Below are positions 33,000 to 45,714 of a stretch of DNA of 64,000 nt, one piece after another. The number at the start of each line of letters is the position of its first letter. The first letter of the stretch is position 1. The notes below the pieces were generated by a model that worked only from the letters and a program-made list of their open reading frames with translations, was not told where the DNA came from and ran no database searches. Both the position numbers and the translations under genes were made by a program. The stretch covers positions 118,572 to 182,571 of the forward strand of contig JAVDOI010000125.1 of the NCBI GenBank assembly GCA_032191485.1, written 5' to 3'. Source of the DNA: Leptoclinus maculatus. Its lineage: Eukaryota > Chordata > Actinopteri > Perciformes > Stichaeidae.

Positions 33000-33984
33000 T
33001 GAGTGCAAACAAACACACAAGGACACACAAAAAAAAGACAAACCTGCTCACTTCCTCCCTTCCTCCACCCTCAAAAATGAAGCTTTATAGGAGTGGAAAA
33101 TTACGTTTTAGCAGAAACCGTCTGTTTTCTGAGAGACGTCATCACATGACCAACTCTCTGCAATTATTTTGTTTATCGCAAAATATTTGTCGCTGTCACT
33201 GGCCGGGTCGTCATCAAAATGTAGCTCAAATCTTTAACAGAATTTTTTGAAAATCGGCAAAAGAATATCTATATCATAAACACACAATATTAAAACAGAC
33301 AACGTTTGAAATGGATGAAAAGTCAGTTAAAGTTAAACCTGTAATAACCGTTTTCTTGTTTGTTTGACATGTTGAAGAGTTGCTAATATTCTCTCTTTTA
33401 GCTCCGTCTTTGGTCTCCACCACCTCCTGATCTGAAATACGGGTTTATTTATTTAAAATACCATTTTAAATGAAATACTGTAGATCTGTAGACTTGAGAA
33501 AACATCTGTTTTTTGGGGTCAGATCCTTGCAAAAATCCCAAACATTTGAATATGCTGGTCAATGAAAATGGGAATTATGATGGAATTATCATTCCACCTA
33601 ATAACCATAGGGCTGCCTTCATTGAGAAAGTCAGGATTTACAGATCTGTCGATTGAATCAACCGATTGATTGGTCAATAGAACTGTGTCACTGTTAGTCG
33701 ACCAAGTATTTCATTGATTTGGAACAGCCCTAAATCGTAGTTAGATATAATAAACCCACCTGCTTATCGTTAATGTTGTAAGTGATCTTAGTCCATTAAA
33801 GAAACGTCCCACAGTAATATTGCTGCACAAAATGTCTCTTTCTCGTCGTAACAACATTCAAAATCAGTTATTTTCATCCTTGAAACTCGGCAACACCAGA
33901 GAAGATGAATGTATTTCCTCCTCTTGGCTCAGCGTGAACACGAACCTTCGTCCGGATCAAATGAACCAAACTACAGAACCAGAG
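33000..33984. other. Non-repetitive intron
   Basis: No gene recognised. Confidence 0.5.
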
Positions 33985-34075
33985 CTTTACCCTCGTGAGA
34001 ACAACCGCACTACTTCACCAGATGGGGGCGGTAACGCACAGATGTAGTTCTTCGCCAACGTAGAAGAAGAAGTTC
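33985..34075 (+). repeat. Tail of a dispersed fish element ending in (AAG)n
   Basis: CAGATGGGGGCGGTAACGCA, TTCGCCAACGTAGAAGAAGA: the GGCGGTAA...GCCAAC...(AAG)n layout is a frequent teleost repeat end. The fragment is short and the match is from memory. Confidence 0.5.
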
Positions 34076-34208
34076 AACCGTTTTTCAAATTGATTTTTCA
34101 GTGTGAAGAAAACCTCGTCTGACACGTCAAACTGGGGTTTCTTTCTAAATTGAACCGCACATGGTTTAAATCCAAGTCAACACACAAACACACCAGACAA
34201 TCCTGGTA

Positions 34209-34745
<537 letters not shown>

Positions 34746-35244
34746 GAGCTGGTTATTATAAAAAATGATAAACATTCAAAGAGTTGTAAAGTTTTACAGT
34801 GATGAACTAACATATCAACTTTATTAACGGCCGACTGTCCTCGTTCTCAGGCTCCGTTTTTCTTTCTTCCTTTTTTTTAATACGCCCATTTAAACCATTT
34901 TAATTCCCCCTCATGTGAAGTCAGAAACATTAAACTGCTTTTTATGGCGACAAAGTGACTTTAAGTAAAGAGTTCCAGGGTTGGACGTCTTTCAGCAGCA
35001 GGAAGACTCGGGGACAGGAAGATAAAGTCAGTTTTTATTTGATGGTCGCAGAAATAAAGATGGATTACAGCAGGAAAAAGGTTGAGTTTTATTTTAGAGG
35101 CGTAGAGGGTTTTATCATCACTTTATACACCTCATTTTACTCTGTCACTTGTTGGTTGTGGAAATACAAGCTGATTTGATCATCGATTAAATGGTTTATC
35201 AAGAAGAATACAAATTAAAAAATGAAAAAAAAAATGTCTGCATT

Positions 35245-35394
35245 TTCTGGCGTCTTTACTCTGTGACAACAATCTGAATATCTTTGATTTGTGGAGAAAG
35301 CAAGACATTTGAGGACGTCATCTCGGGCTTTGGGAAAACACCATTTTCAGTCATTTTTATGGACCAAACAGCTAATCGAGAAAACAATTGGTAG
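35245..35394 (+). repeat. Dispersed fish repeat that seeds the next array
   Basis: GCAAGACATTTGAGGACGTC, ATCTCGGGCTTTGGGAAAAC, TTTTATGGACCAAACAGCTA and AGATTAATCGACAATGAAAA are consecutive words of a common teleost repeat. A further fragment in the opposite orientation is at 48370-48425. Confidence 0.7.
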
Positions 35395-36090
35395 ATTAAT
35401 CGACAATGAAAATAGTGGTAACTTGGATTAATCGACAATGAAAATAGTCGTAATTTGGATTAATCGACAGTGAAAATAGTCGTAACTTGGATTAATAGAC
35501 AATGACAATAGTCGTAACTTGGATTAATCGACAGTGAAAATAGTCGTAACTTGTATTAATCGACAGTGAAATTAGTCGTAACTTGGATTAATCAACGATG
35601 AAAATAGTCGTAATTTGTATTAATCGACAGTGAAAATAGTCGTAATTTGGATTAATTGACAGTGAAATTAGTCGTAACTTGGATTAATCGACAGTGAAAA
35701 TAGTCGTAACTTGGATTAAACGACAGTGAAAATAGTCGTAACTTGGATTAATCAACGATGAAAATAGTCGTAACTTGGATTAATCGACAGTGAAAATAGT
35801 CGTAACTTGGATTAATCGACAGCGAAAATAGTCGTAACTTGGATTAATCAACGATGAAAATAGTCGTAATTTGGATTAATGGACAGTGAAAATAGTCGTA
35901 ACTTGGATTAATCAACGATGAAAATAGTCGTAACTTGGATTAATCGACAGTGAAAATAGTCGTAACTTGGATTAATCGACAGCGAAAATAGTCGTAACTT
36001 GGATTAATCAACGATGAAAATAGTCGTAATTTGGATTAATGGACAGTGAAAATAGTCGTAATTTGGATAATCGACAATGAAAATACTTGA
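35390..36090 (+). repeat. 32-bp minisatellite with 160-bp higher-order duplication
   Basis: About 21 units of ACTTGGATTAATCGACAGTG then AAAATAGTCGTA. Variants (AACGATG, AGCGAAA, AATGGACAG) form a five-unit block of about 160 bp, present twice in succession at about 35743-35902 and 35903-36062. Confidence 0.95.
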
Positions 36091-36094
36091 ATAA

Positions 36095-39000
36095 ATCCAG
36101 TTGTTTGGAGGAGATGTTTTCACAACAACACACACTTTGGATATTGGCACTAAAGGTATCATATTTCCACTAATAGTGACACTGTCATCGGAGTGCAATG
36201 CTAAACCAATGGAGCACTCGGTTTAATAGCCAACAGCTTCTTGTAGCAAGATAAAATGTGTCTCCCGTAATTTACGAGGAGCCGAAGCTACAGTCTCCTC
36301 TAATCTTAAATCAAAAAATCTGACTAACTGAGTTGACCTCCTTTGATATAAAAGGTTATTCACAAAATATCAAGTGCCGTTAGTAACCTTTAATTACTTC
36401 TGATTGGGACCACACGTCTCCGGCAACGACAACAACTGTAACACCGCCTCGAGCTACGGAGGCCTGAAGATGCCAAAAACAATACAATCACATCTCCCCC
36501 AACAGAGAGAGAGAAAAGGAGAAGTCATCTTGCTAATTAGAGCAGAGATCCAGTGAGGAGGTAATATATCACCGCGCTAACTACTGGAACAATAAAACTG
36601 CTTTGTCGTTGGCTTTTCTTTTTTCTTTGGCTTGAGAACTGGAGCTTTTCATCCCTCCTAGGTTAAATATTCAGCTGTTTGTTGGGAGTTCTGCTTCAAA
36701 ACAGAAAGCGAAGCTGCTGAAGCAAATTATTGACCCGTTCTTATTGATCGACGGCCTCCAGCTGAGATATCGTGGTCGGATTGTTCAATCGGTTCATTTG
36801 AAAAAAATAAATAAAGTATGACTGTCTAGCTTCTCTAAACATCTCACTGTGTTTCTTTTATCTACACAACCTGTTTGATTTGAATCCAACGGAGGAAGTC
36901 CAGCGGCTCGGTTAGCTGCTTCAATGACCTACTTTACAAGGCTGTCGATGGTATTTGATTACACACAAACAGAGTCGCTTTATACGGCTGTTAACTCTCT
37001 TATCAGTTCGTCAATGAGGAGAGAGAAATGGGACTATTACTGTAAAACTTCAAAGTACAACTTCCCCTCCGTCTTTAAATCAGAGACATTTATCTCCTTT
37101 CTTTGTCTACTCAGCTTTTAGAACTTCAGCTCCCATCATGTGGGGGCTTCAGGAGATGTAAAACAAAAAGTGAGTGACGCTGGGGTCTACATTTCTTTAG
37201 ATTTTGCACCATTAAAAGTATGCCAAAATAGCTATTAGACAACATGTGTACAGAAAACTATCAGTGGATTACTTTGATTCAGATTCTTTTTTTTTTTTCA
37301 AGATTTTTTCTTTGAATTCTAAGCAGATTTATGTCCGTTTGTTCACTCACTCAATTCCTCATTTGACATCTAGAAAACATAAACAATAACTATTTTGCAG
37401 GTTTTCATCCCTAAAATATTCATGAAATTAACAGCATAATTTGGAATTAATCATGAGGAAAAAAAACTATTTTCATGAAAGAATTGTTCCATTTATACCT
37501 AAGAAAAAATATGAATTCATCTTAATTATTGAGAGCTTTAATCTCTGCATATGTTCAATTGTGTACTGGCCTGCAGACAAATCTCATATTTAAAAAGACT
37601 AAAAGCAACTAACTGGAATATGTTTTGACATTTTGCAGAATTGTATGATGAGGTCCTCCCTCTAATTCTGTCAAATAAACTAATCTAATTATATAATTGA
37701 AGGTGTACCAACGGAAAACTGTGTTTTAGTCTATTTTTAGCACCAAATCTCAATATTTCACAGAAACGTTCACAGAAATTATAGACTTGTTAAAAAAACA
37801 AGCAAAGGCAGCAAAGACAATACATTATTGCACTTAAAAATTGAGCTACAGGTTGATTATTAGCAGATAAACAGAAACGAAACACCAATTTGTGTAAAAA
37901 GACGGAGTTAAACGCGAGGTAAACGTGAGGTAAAAGCTCATTTCCAGGCTCCAGTCGCTTTGCATTTATTAGCTCAGAGTGATCCAACGCCTCATTTCAG
38001 GGGCCACCCTGGAACATTATGCTCCAAAACACAATCTATTTAATGCAAAATGACACCGATTCTGCCATCAGGGGGATTTCAGCAGGTCTCTGAAACCTGG
38101 AGCGTTGTCATTCTGCATTAAAGGACACAAGGTGTGCTGGAGCATGGCGGTGTGAGAGCTGTGGATGGGAGGACACGAGGAGGCCGGCTGCTTAAAACGC
38201 CTCCAACACTGTCAGTTAGGACTTTTAAACAGATGTGATGTTATTGATGAGGCGTTGAGAAGCGTTTACATGGACAACATATCCCGGATTAACCCACGAT
38301 AACTGGAGTCCTCTCAGAGAAACCGGCACTTTGTGGCATTTAAACAACAGATCCAGGTACAAATATAATATATATAATAAATAATATAAAACAGGTGCAA
38401 TTCATCTACGCATTAAATACAAGTAGTAGTTTGACGCACCAGAGACAAACTGATCTCAAGTTTCCTTCATAAATACGTTACGCTGTGGTACAAAGAAACA
38501 TGATATAATATTAATAACTCTTCTAATCATTTATACAGAGAAGTAAACATCCAGGTTTCTCTGTGCTTTATCAGAAATATGAACACAACACAATACTAGT
38601 GCAAGTCTATGCCTCATTGTGTGGAATTGTTATGTATTAAGATGATAGTATCCGATGTCAGATCGACCAACATTTAAGCAGTTTAATGTAGTCCAGGTGG
38701 AAGTTTGCGCTAAATTTGAACAAACTGTACCCAAGAACCAGTTTGAGGTACTTATACTTTGTGTATTTCTTTTTTCAGCAACTTTCTACTCCTCCACTAC
38801 ATCTGAGGTAAATATTGTACATAATAGTTCTTTATTATTACTTTGAATGCAGGATCTGTACTTGTAATAGAGTACTTCTACACTACTAAAGATCTGAGTA
38901 CTTCTTCCACTGCAGCCACACATGCATGACCTCCTCTCGTTCTCTCTCATATCTGCTCACACTTGTTTCCAGTAAACATCAGGCAGTGTGACACATCGCC

Positions 39001-39100
39001 TCTCCGTGTCCCTGACAGTCGTTCCCTTTCCTGGAAGTCTCTTCCTGGTTACATTTCACAGACGCACACCGACTAACCTCTGTTGTTCTTAATAAAGCGG
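36095..39100. other. Largest non-repetitive block of intron 1
   Basis: About 3 kb of mostly unique sequence. It holds an inverted repeat at 38039-38122 and one dispersed fish repeat copy (38680-38920), and no ORF with family resemblance. Such blocks are where intronic enhancers of a dach gene would most plausibly lie; this is inference. Confidence 0.4.
38680..38920 (+). repeat. Dispersed fish repeat copy ('CTCCACTACATCTGAGG')
   Basis: CTACTCCTCCACTACATCTG, AGGTAAATATTGTACATAAT and AGTACTTCTTCCACTGCAG are in consensus order. It is inverted relative to the 8140-8388 copy. Confidence 0.7.
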
Positions 39101-39270
39101 CTTGTTATTGCCGCGGTTATGCTGCCGCGGTCGAGTTAATCTGTTGTCAGGGAGTCCGGTGTGCTCTCTGGATTGCGCAGAGTCAGCTTTTAACCAGCTA
39201 TGGCGCTTTAAATGGAGTCAGCATTAGTCTTCTATTAATTAAAGCTGACTGATAATTTCCCCCGTTTTGT
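39090..39270. promoter_or_regulatory. Unique patch, candidate conserved non-coding element
   Basis: TTATTGCCGCGGTTATGCTG, CTTTTAACCAGCTATGGCGC and TTCTATTAATTAAAGCTGAC are non-repetitive and of mixed composition, with homeodomain-like sites. No coding signal was found. Confidence 0.25.
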
Positions 39271-39429
39271 CCTTTTTATTGTACACTGGGCAGTAAATGT
39301 GCGATGCAAATGAAGCCGTCAGTGCAGTATTTATTGTGTAATTGTTGCTGATGATATTTGGGGAGTTGAGACTTGCTTTGTGGCATCATTGAGGGGGGGG
39401 GGGCTTTATTTTCACTTTGTTTTATTGTT

Positions 39430-39500
39430 AGGCACTTTGTAACTTTTGAAAAAGTGCTATGAATAAAGTTTTCCATGTACTTTAACATTAACAAAGTACA
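39430..39500 (+). repeat. LINE-like 3' tail fragment
   Basis: GGCACTTTGTAACTTTTGAA, AAAGTGCTATGAATAAAG resembles the shared 3' end of fish L2/CR1-type elements. The fragment is about 60 bp. Confidence 0.5.
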
Positions 39501-39509
39501 TTTACATTT

Positions 39510-40262
39510 ATGGTGGTGGTTGTTGTTGTGGTGGTTGTTGTTGTTGTGGTTGTTGTGGTTGTTGTGGTGGTTGTTGTCATTGTTGTGGTTGTTGTCGTTG
39601 TTGTGGTGGTTGTTGTCGTTGTTGTGGTGGTTGTTGTTGTCGTTGTGGTAGTTGTCGTTGTGGTTGTTGTTGTTGTGGTGGTTGTTGTTGTCGTTGTGGT
39701 AGTTGTCGTTGTGGTGGTTGTCGTTGTGGTGGTTGTTGTGGTGGTGGTTGTTGTGGTGGTGGTTGTTGTGGTGGTGGTTGTTGTGGTGGTGGTTGTTGTG
39801 GTGGTGGTTGTTGTGGTGGTTGTTGTCGTGGTTGTTGTGGTGGTGGTTGTTGTGGTGGTGGTTGTTGTGGTGGTTGTTGTGGTGGTTGTTGTGGTGGTTG
39901 TTGTGGTGGTTGTTGTGGTGGTTGTTGTGGTGGTGGTGGTTGTTGTCGTGGTTGTTGTCGTGGTTGTTGTCGTGGTTGTTGTGGTGGTGGTTGTTGTGGT
40001 GGTGGTTGTTGTGGTGGTTGTTGTGGTGGTTGTTGTGGTGGTGGTGGTTGTTGTCGTGGTTGTTGTCGTGGTTGTTGTCGTGGTTGTTGTCGTGGTTGTT
40101 GTCGTGGTTGTTGTGGTGGTGGTTGTTGTCGTGGTTGTTGTGGTGGTGGTTGTTGTCGTGGTTGTTGTCGTGGTTGTTGTCGTGGTGGTCGTTGTCGTGG
40201 TGGTCGTCGTTGGTTGTCGCCGTGGCTGTTGCCGTGGCTGTTATGGTAGTGGCGTTTGTCGT
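39510..40262 (+). repeat. 750-bp GTT/GTG array
   Basis: GTTGTTGTGGTGGTT and GTTGTCGTGGTTGTTGTGG units; almost every third base pair starts with G on the plus strand. This gives a poly-Val frame of about 250 residues and a Leu/Trp frame. Neither is a gene. Confidence 0.97.
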
Positions 40263-40289
40263 TGCTGTTGTTTTGTGGCGTTTGTTATT

Positions 40290-40440
40290 ACCATCATAAC
40301 ACTAATAATAATATGTTTATTTATACATCACCTTTCCATAGCAGACGACACAAAGTGTTTCACAGTAAAAGACAAAACAGCAGACATGAACTGCAGATAT
40401 GAAGCTAAAAACAACAACAGAGGAAACTAAACAAAAACAA
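40290..40440 (-). repeat. LINE-like 3' tail fragment, reverse orientation
   Basis: The reverse complement reads TGAAACACTTTGTGTCGTCT, then AGGTGATGTATAAATAAACA, with ATTATTATTA at the end, as in fish L2/CR1-like tails. Confidence 0.5.
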
Positions 40441-41013
40441 TTCTAAACAAATTTTTGAAAGCGTCAACAGATCTTTAGTCCAATGGGACAGTTTAGAGCT
40501 AAAATTACAGCAACTTGTAACTTGTATTAATATACAGTAGATTTAAAGACATCTGAGCCAATCGTTTGATTTAAAACACACTTTACATGCTGTGAAAAAC
40601 AAACTGGTAAAAGCTGTTAAATAAGGTAAAACAGACTAAAACAATATCACATCACAGCTTTTCAGACAGAAACAAATATATGAGAAAGACCTCATTATTA
40701 AAGCAACAGGATGTTGTTTCCGTTCAGAGACGTTGTTTTGGTACATTCAGTGCCGCGCTGACCTTGGATCACAATCCACTCCAGCACTTTTGTCAGATGT
40801 CATTTCCTCTCGCTCTCTTACAAAATCTCTGATTGTTAATCTTTGTCAATACGCCTTAAAGAATAATGATGTCTCCAGTTTAACACAAGTTAGTGGTGAA
40901 TAATGAGGCTGGGAGTACTGTATGTAGCCTATAGCATGAAGAACAAGGAGAGGGAGGGGGGCGCACAAGAATGTGGCTTTTGTAGGTCACCCCAAACAAA
41001 GCATGGGGGAGCG

Positions 41014-41015
<2 letters not shown>
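40441..41015. other. AT-rich intron
   Basis: No gene or repeat recognised. Confidence 0.5.
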
Positions 41016-41051
<36 letters not shown>

Positions 41052-41452
41052 CCTACAACCATCCCATTAGGAAAACACACTCGCACAGGTGCGTACATCT
41101 AAGCCCACGTGTTCACACACACACTTACACACAAGACGAGATCAAGACAGAGTTTACACGAACGGCGAGGCCTTGTGGTAGTTGTTGGCCTCAAGTGGGT
41201 CACACACACACACACACACACACAGACACACACACACACACACAGGACAAATAATCATGCAGCTTTCATCCTCCGAGGCAGGAAATGCAGCTTTTAAGCT
41301 CCGTGTGTGTTTGACTTAAAAGAGAAGTTCACACACACACACTTTTGCTCACATGGACAGTTTTTTTGGAAAGTGTAACAGATGTTTGAATGCTACACAC
41401 ACACACACACTCACACACACACACACACACACTCTCTCACACACACACACAC
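41016..41452. repeat. CA array cluster
   Basis: AC at 41016-41048, 41200-41245 (with interruptions), 41332-41341 and 41397-41450. Confidence 0.93.
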
Positions 41453-41659
41453 AAGCTGGAATCAACTGGATAAACACACAAGCGTGAAGTTGTGTTACTT
41501 TTATAGATGTTCACACACACATTCCTTCTCTCTTTACATACCGACACATTAGAGGATAAAACATGGCTACAAACTACAAACATGGCCGAGGTTTGACAAA
41601 TCCTGAAAGAATCCAAACAACAACAGTGGAAAGATTCTGTCTCACACTCACAAGGAGAC

Positions 41660-42000
41660 AAAAAAAAACTGGATGAGGAGAGTCGAGGGAAGGAAAGAAA
41701 AGGGATGAGGGCAAAAGTAAAGAATCACAAAAGGAAAAGAGAAAGTAGAGGACGGAGAGAGAGGACAAATAAACTAAAGGAGAAGGAGAAAGAAAGAGTA
41801 AGTGGACGGAGAGGAAAAGGAGAGACAGAAGGGGGAGAACAAGTGAGTCAAATAGTCTTGCAGAGAAGAAGAAAAGAAGACAGAGATGTTTTGACGGGCG
41901 AGAGGAACATCTGTGAAGAAGAGGAGAAAAGAGGAGCAGTGGGAGGGAGTGATTAATGAACGAGGGAGGAGGAGGCGAAAAGGAGACGAAGACATTCCCT
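41660..42000 (+). repeat. Purine-rich tract
   Basis: GGAGAAAGAAAGAG-type sequence. Long opposite-strand frames here are artefacts. Confidence 0.8.
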
Positions 42001-42520
42001 CTGTCCATCTATTGTGGAGAAATGGGAGGAGAAGTTGGGTGATATTTAGCAACAAGCTAAAATAAAGTCAAAAAAAACTAACTGGACAAATGTTTTTTGA
42101 CAAAACATGAAGTTAGAATATAGATATATATATATCCTGCTGGGTTAGGTTGAGACTATATCAGGATGGTTTCATGTCTTCAGACTGAACGGAGCACATG
42201 TAGTCTCACCCGGTGACCCGGACTAAAGACAACACTCCCGTCACTAAAGAGGACCCTCCAGGAAATAGATGGCGCTCTAATCTAGAGCCGTGAGGAGGTT
42301 TGAGGAGAAACCACCCTCTGGACCGCACAAAAGAACTTTTTTTGGAAAGATTCATTTTGTTCATTTGTAAATGATTAAGGATTGTTTTAGGAATCATAAA
42401 ATCATGTACAAACACAAAATGGATTTGCTTTCGTGATTTAAAATTGAGGCTCTGCAGCATTTTTCCATGTTTTAATTTTGTAAATTGTATGTAAATTATT
42501 GGCCCTATGGTCACATTGTG
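42001..42520. other. Non-repetitive intron
   Basis: No gene. A short (AT)n lies at 42122-42134. The 3' part may belong to the LINE-like element whose tail follows. Confidence 0.5.
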
Positions 42521-42524
42521 TTTT

Positions 42525-42612
42525 ATATGTTTGAAATTCTGCCCTGTTAAGCACTTTGTGACATATGTCTGTAAAAAGCGCTTTATGAATACATTTTACT
42601 TACTTACTTAAA
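42525..42612 (+). repeat. LINE-like 3' tail with TTAC repeats
   Basis: TTAAGCACTTTGTGACATAT, AAAAAGCGCTTTATGAATAC, then (TTAC)n. This is the typical end of L2-type fish LINEs. Sequence upstream to about 42440 may belong to the same copy. Confidence 0.6.
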
Positions 42613-43358
42613 ATTGGCCAAAATTGACAAAAAAAAAGACGATTTAACAGTTTTTTCCGGTGTTTGTTAAACGATGGTCATGACTAACCAGTCAGGTCTG
42701 CAGATACTGGGCTGCGTATAAACCATGGCCAGCTTTTGGGACAAAGAAACTCTAAAATGATACATTTTTACACTAAAGCCAGTAAAGTTGACTTTTTGGA
42801 GAAGGAAACTGTTGCTTAAACCGGCGTTCCTCAGGGATCACAGTTAAGACACTTCTTAATTGCTTTTTAAACTCACAATATCTGTGTAAAGTTGAGCTTA
42901 AACTTCTGTTTAAACTCAACTATAACAACATCCTCTGTTAAAAAATGATGTCAATTTGTTTAATGCCTGAAGAGGAATAAAAACAATCCTGACTGAGGAC
43001 GTCATAATTCATCCATAAATTAAACCAGCATTCCTGGAGATACTTTGAAACTGAGACATATTTAGTTGATTTAAAGTTAAATTCCACAATTAACTTCTTT
43101 AAATGTTTCTGTTCAAACCGAAAAGTCTTGTATCTTCTGCTTAAACTTGAAGCCCATTATAGCTGCAGCTAAATAAACTGACAAAAGAACAAAAAAGGAA
43201 GAATAATGAAATGCAGAGTTTCAACGAGGATCCACCCTATCGGACTATCTGCCTGTCCATCTATCTGTCCATCAGTGTATGTGTAGCAGCATTGTTGATG
43301 TTAACACAACCTCAGACAGACTGATAATAGAGCAGCTGGAGCATGAAATCACATAGAA

Positions 43359-43360
<2 letters not shown>
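42613..43360. other. AT-rich intron
   Basis: No gene or repeat recognised. Confidence 0.5.
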
Positions 43361-43397
<37 letters not shown>

Positions 43398-43800
43398 GAC
43401 AGATAGCTCAAATGAGAGACAGAAAGTCTTTGGAAACAGAGAAACAGGACAGTAAAGAGATAGAGAGAAGGGTGATTTCATAGAACAGGGTGAAAAACTA
43501 CAACAACAAAAAACAGAAAGAAGAGAAAGACTAAATTAAAAGAGAGACAGAAGCGGGGGTTGCTGGCATGGTCGAGAGAGTATGACACCGGGTCACCATG
43601 AGAGAGAGAGAGTGAGGGCGAGCAAGATGAAGAGAAAGAAGTGGGGGAGGGGGAGACACAGAGAGAGAGAGAAACAGACACCAAATTCATTGTTTTCATT
43701 GTCTAATTCGAACCACAGAGAGAGGGAGAGGATGGAGGGAGGGAGGGAGGGAGGGAGGGAGGGAGGGAGGAGGCGAGGAAGAGAGGAAAAACGAGGAGCA
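43361..43800 (+). repeat. GA-rich tract with (GA)15 and (GGGA)8
   Basis: GA at 43365-43395 and GGGA units at about 43733-43769 within a purine-rich stretch. Confidence 0.93.
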
Positions 43801-43899
43801 ACACGAGACGAGTTGAGAGAGATTCACACACATTCCTGTTTGGAACTGAAGTTTGAGAATGAAAATGAAATGATCCGAGGAAAAAGTTGTTGTATTTTA

Positions 43900-45570
43900 T
43901 TTTGAAAGTACTCCGGTTCATCTTCAGAGCAGCTGAATTCCCACCGCGGCCTCCGATTTCTACTTCCAGGAGTTTTCCGTCACTGTGTTTACTTGCTCTC
44001 CAGTGATTCAATTATAACCGCATTAAGGCTCTTATTATTTCAACTGTCGAGTAAACACCTCAACCAGCTTTTCTTATTGGATTTAAAGCGTTACTCCAGA
44101 CGAAATCTGACTTTTGAGTATGAAAGACTTGAAAGATATTATATAGAAAAACGCAGGTTAATTTAGGGAAGACACATTACGACGTCACAACTGATTGGAC
44201 CTGTTTCAGTCACAACGGTTCTATAGTTCTAATAATTGATCTAGCTGCTGCAGGGCTGTCAAATAGCCAAAGAAATTACAAAAGAATGGGTGTAAATGGT
44301 GGGGAAATGGAAAAAAACGGTAAATGGTTGTGTTCTGAATTATTCTATAATCTAGTTACTCAGGTGGAAATAGTTGTTGGTAGATGCTTGTAAAGTAGGG
44401 TCAACATTTCTCTCTCTAGCAGAAATACTTCCATAGAACCAACGTTTCTTTTTGCAACAAAATCAAAAATGTTCCTCGTTCATTTTCGGCTCGTAGTCGT
44501 CAACTAGCACGTAACTAACTGACTAACTTTGCTTTGGTTGTTTGATGAATTGAACAAGAACGACCGTGATTGGTGGTTCACTGTGCATGCAGAGTCTGCA
44601 ACAAACCCTGCGTGTCCAAGAACCCTTCATAAAGATTAGTCATGGAAACCGTGGAAAGTTTACCTTTTGTATCGAGCAGCGAAAAAAGGTTGAAGCATGA
44701 CTTGTTTGGGTTAATTTGCTTTACTTGACTTCGTACGTCCTGCGACGTCGATGCTGAAACAATGTATCATGCAGCCCTATTGTAACGTCATTGTAGGAGT
44801 GCTTCGGTTAAATGATAGTGTGCACAAAAAGGGAAAAATATAACTTTCTGTTATGATTTATTGGTACTTTTTTCCTGTAATTCTATTGTTTGGCGTAGTC
44901 TTGTGTATTCTTGTTATGCTGTATGCTTCTATATAAACGTCCAAATTAGCGGAGGCTGTAAAGGGGACACTGGTCGATGCTCTGTAATTGTACCCGTAAA
45001 AACCAACATGGCTGCAATTGGAATCGTTTGTGAGGGACATGAATTAAAGCTGACCCTCTGTTAATTGTGAATAAGCTACAACGTTTTAACAACACATTTA
45101 AGTCAGCAAGGGAATGCATGTTTGATTCTCGATCAATATTGCTTTAAGTTTGAAATCTGAGTAAGCATGACCCACTTAATAAAGCTGGACTCCTTGTCGA
45201 TACTTCAGATTACTCTTGGTTTTCTACATGAACTCTTCATCAACAGGTGAATTGTTACACATGAAACACAGTTGGGGAATCGACAGCAACTCTGTCATTA
45301 GTCCAGCTCGTTTCCTGATGACCAGAGTGTGCTCCGTCTCTTGCCCGAGTCCCAGGCTGAGGCTAAATTTACTCAGTTTGGGTTACATGCTGGAAAAAAG
45401 GTTAAGAGCTCCTGATATAGGCTGAATAAACACGCATGGCCTTTATTTCTGCTAAAAGTGCACTGACTCTTTTTAAGAATGGTGCTGTATTTATCCAGGG
45501 AAATGTTTCATGAGCATGTTTATGCTCAGTTTTAACGACTTCCTGTTGTACATTCTCACACTCCCACACA
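43900..45570. other. Non-repetitive intron
   Basis: About 1.7 kb without recognised repeats or genes. ORFs of 60-70 codons have no family resemblance. Confidence 0.5.
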
Positions 45571-45714
45571 TTCACAGTCACAGTGTGCTTGCTGTTGCTG
45601 CTACACTACACACTGTACTATAAGATAGGAGGTCACTGCCTTGTCCGAAGGCAAATTGGGTCTGAAGTATTTTTAGTTGTTTCAGACTCAGCCCTTGGTT
45701 TTGAAGACAAGGGT

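Noticed and set aside
39510..40430. 306-codon poly-Val frame and 198-codon Leu/Trp frame
   Set aside because: Both are direct translations of the GTT/GTG array.
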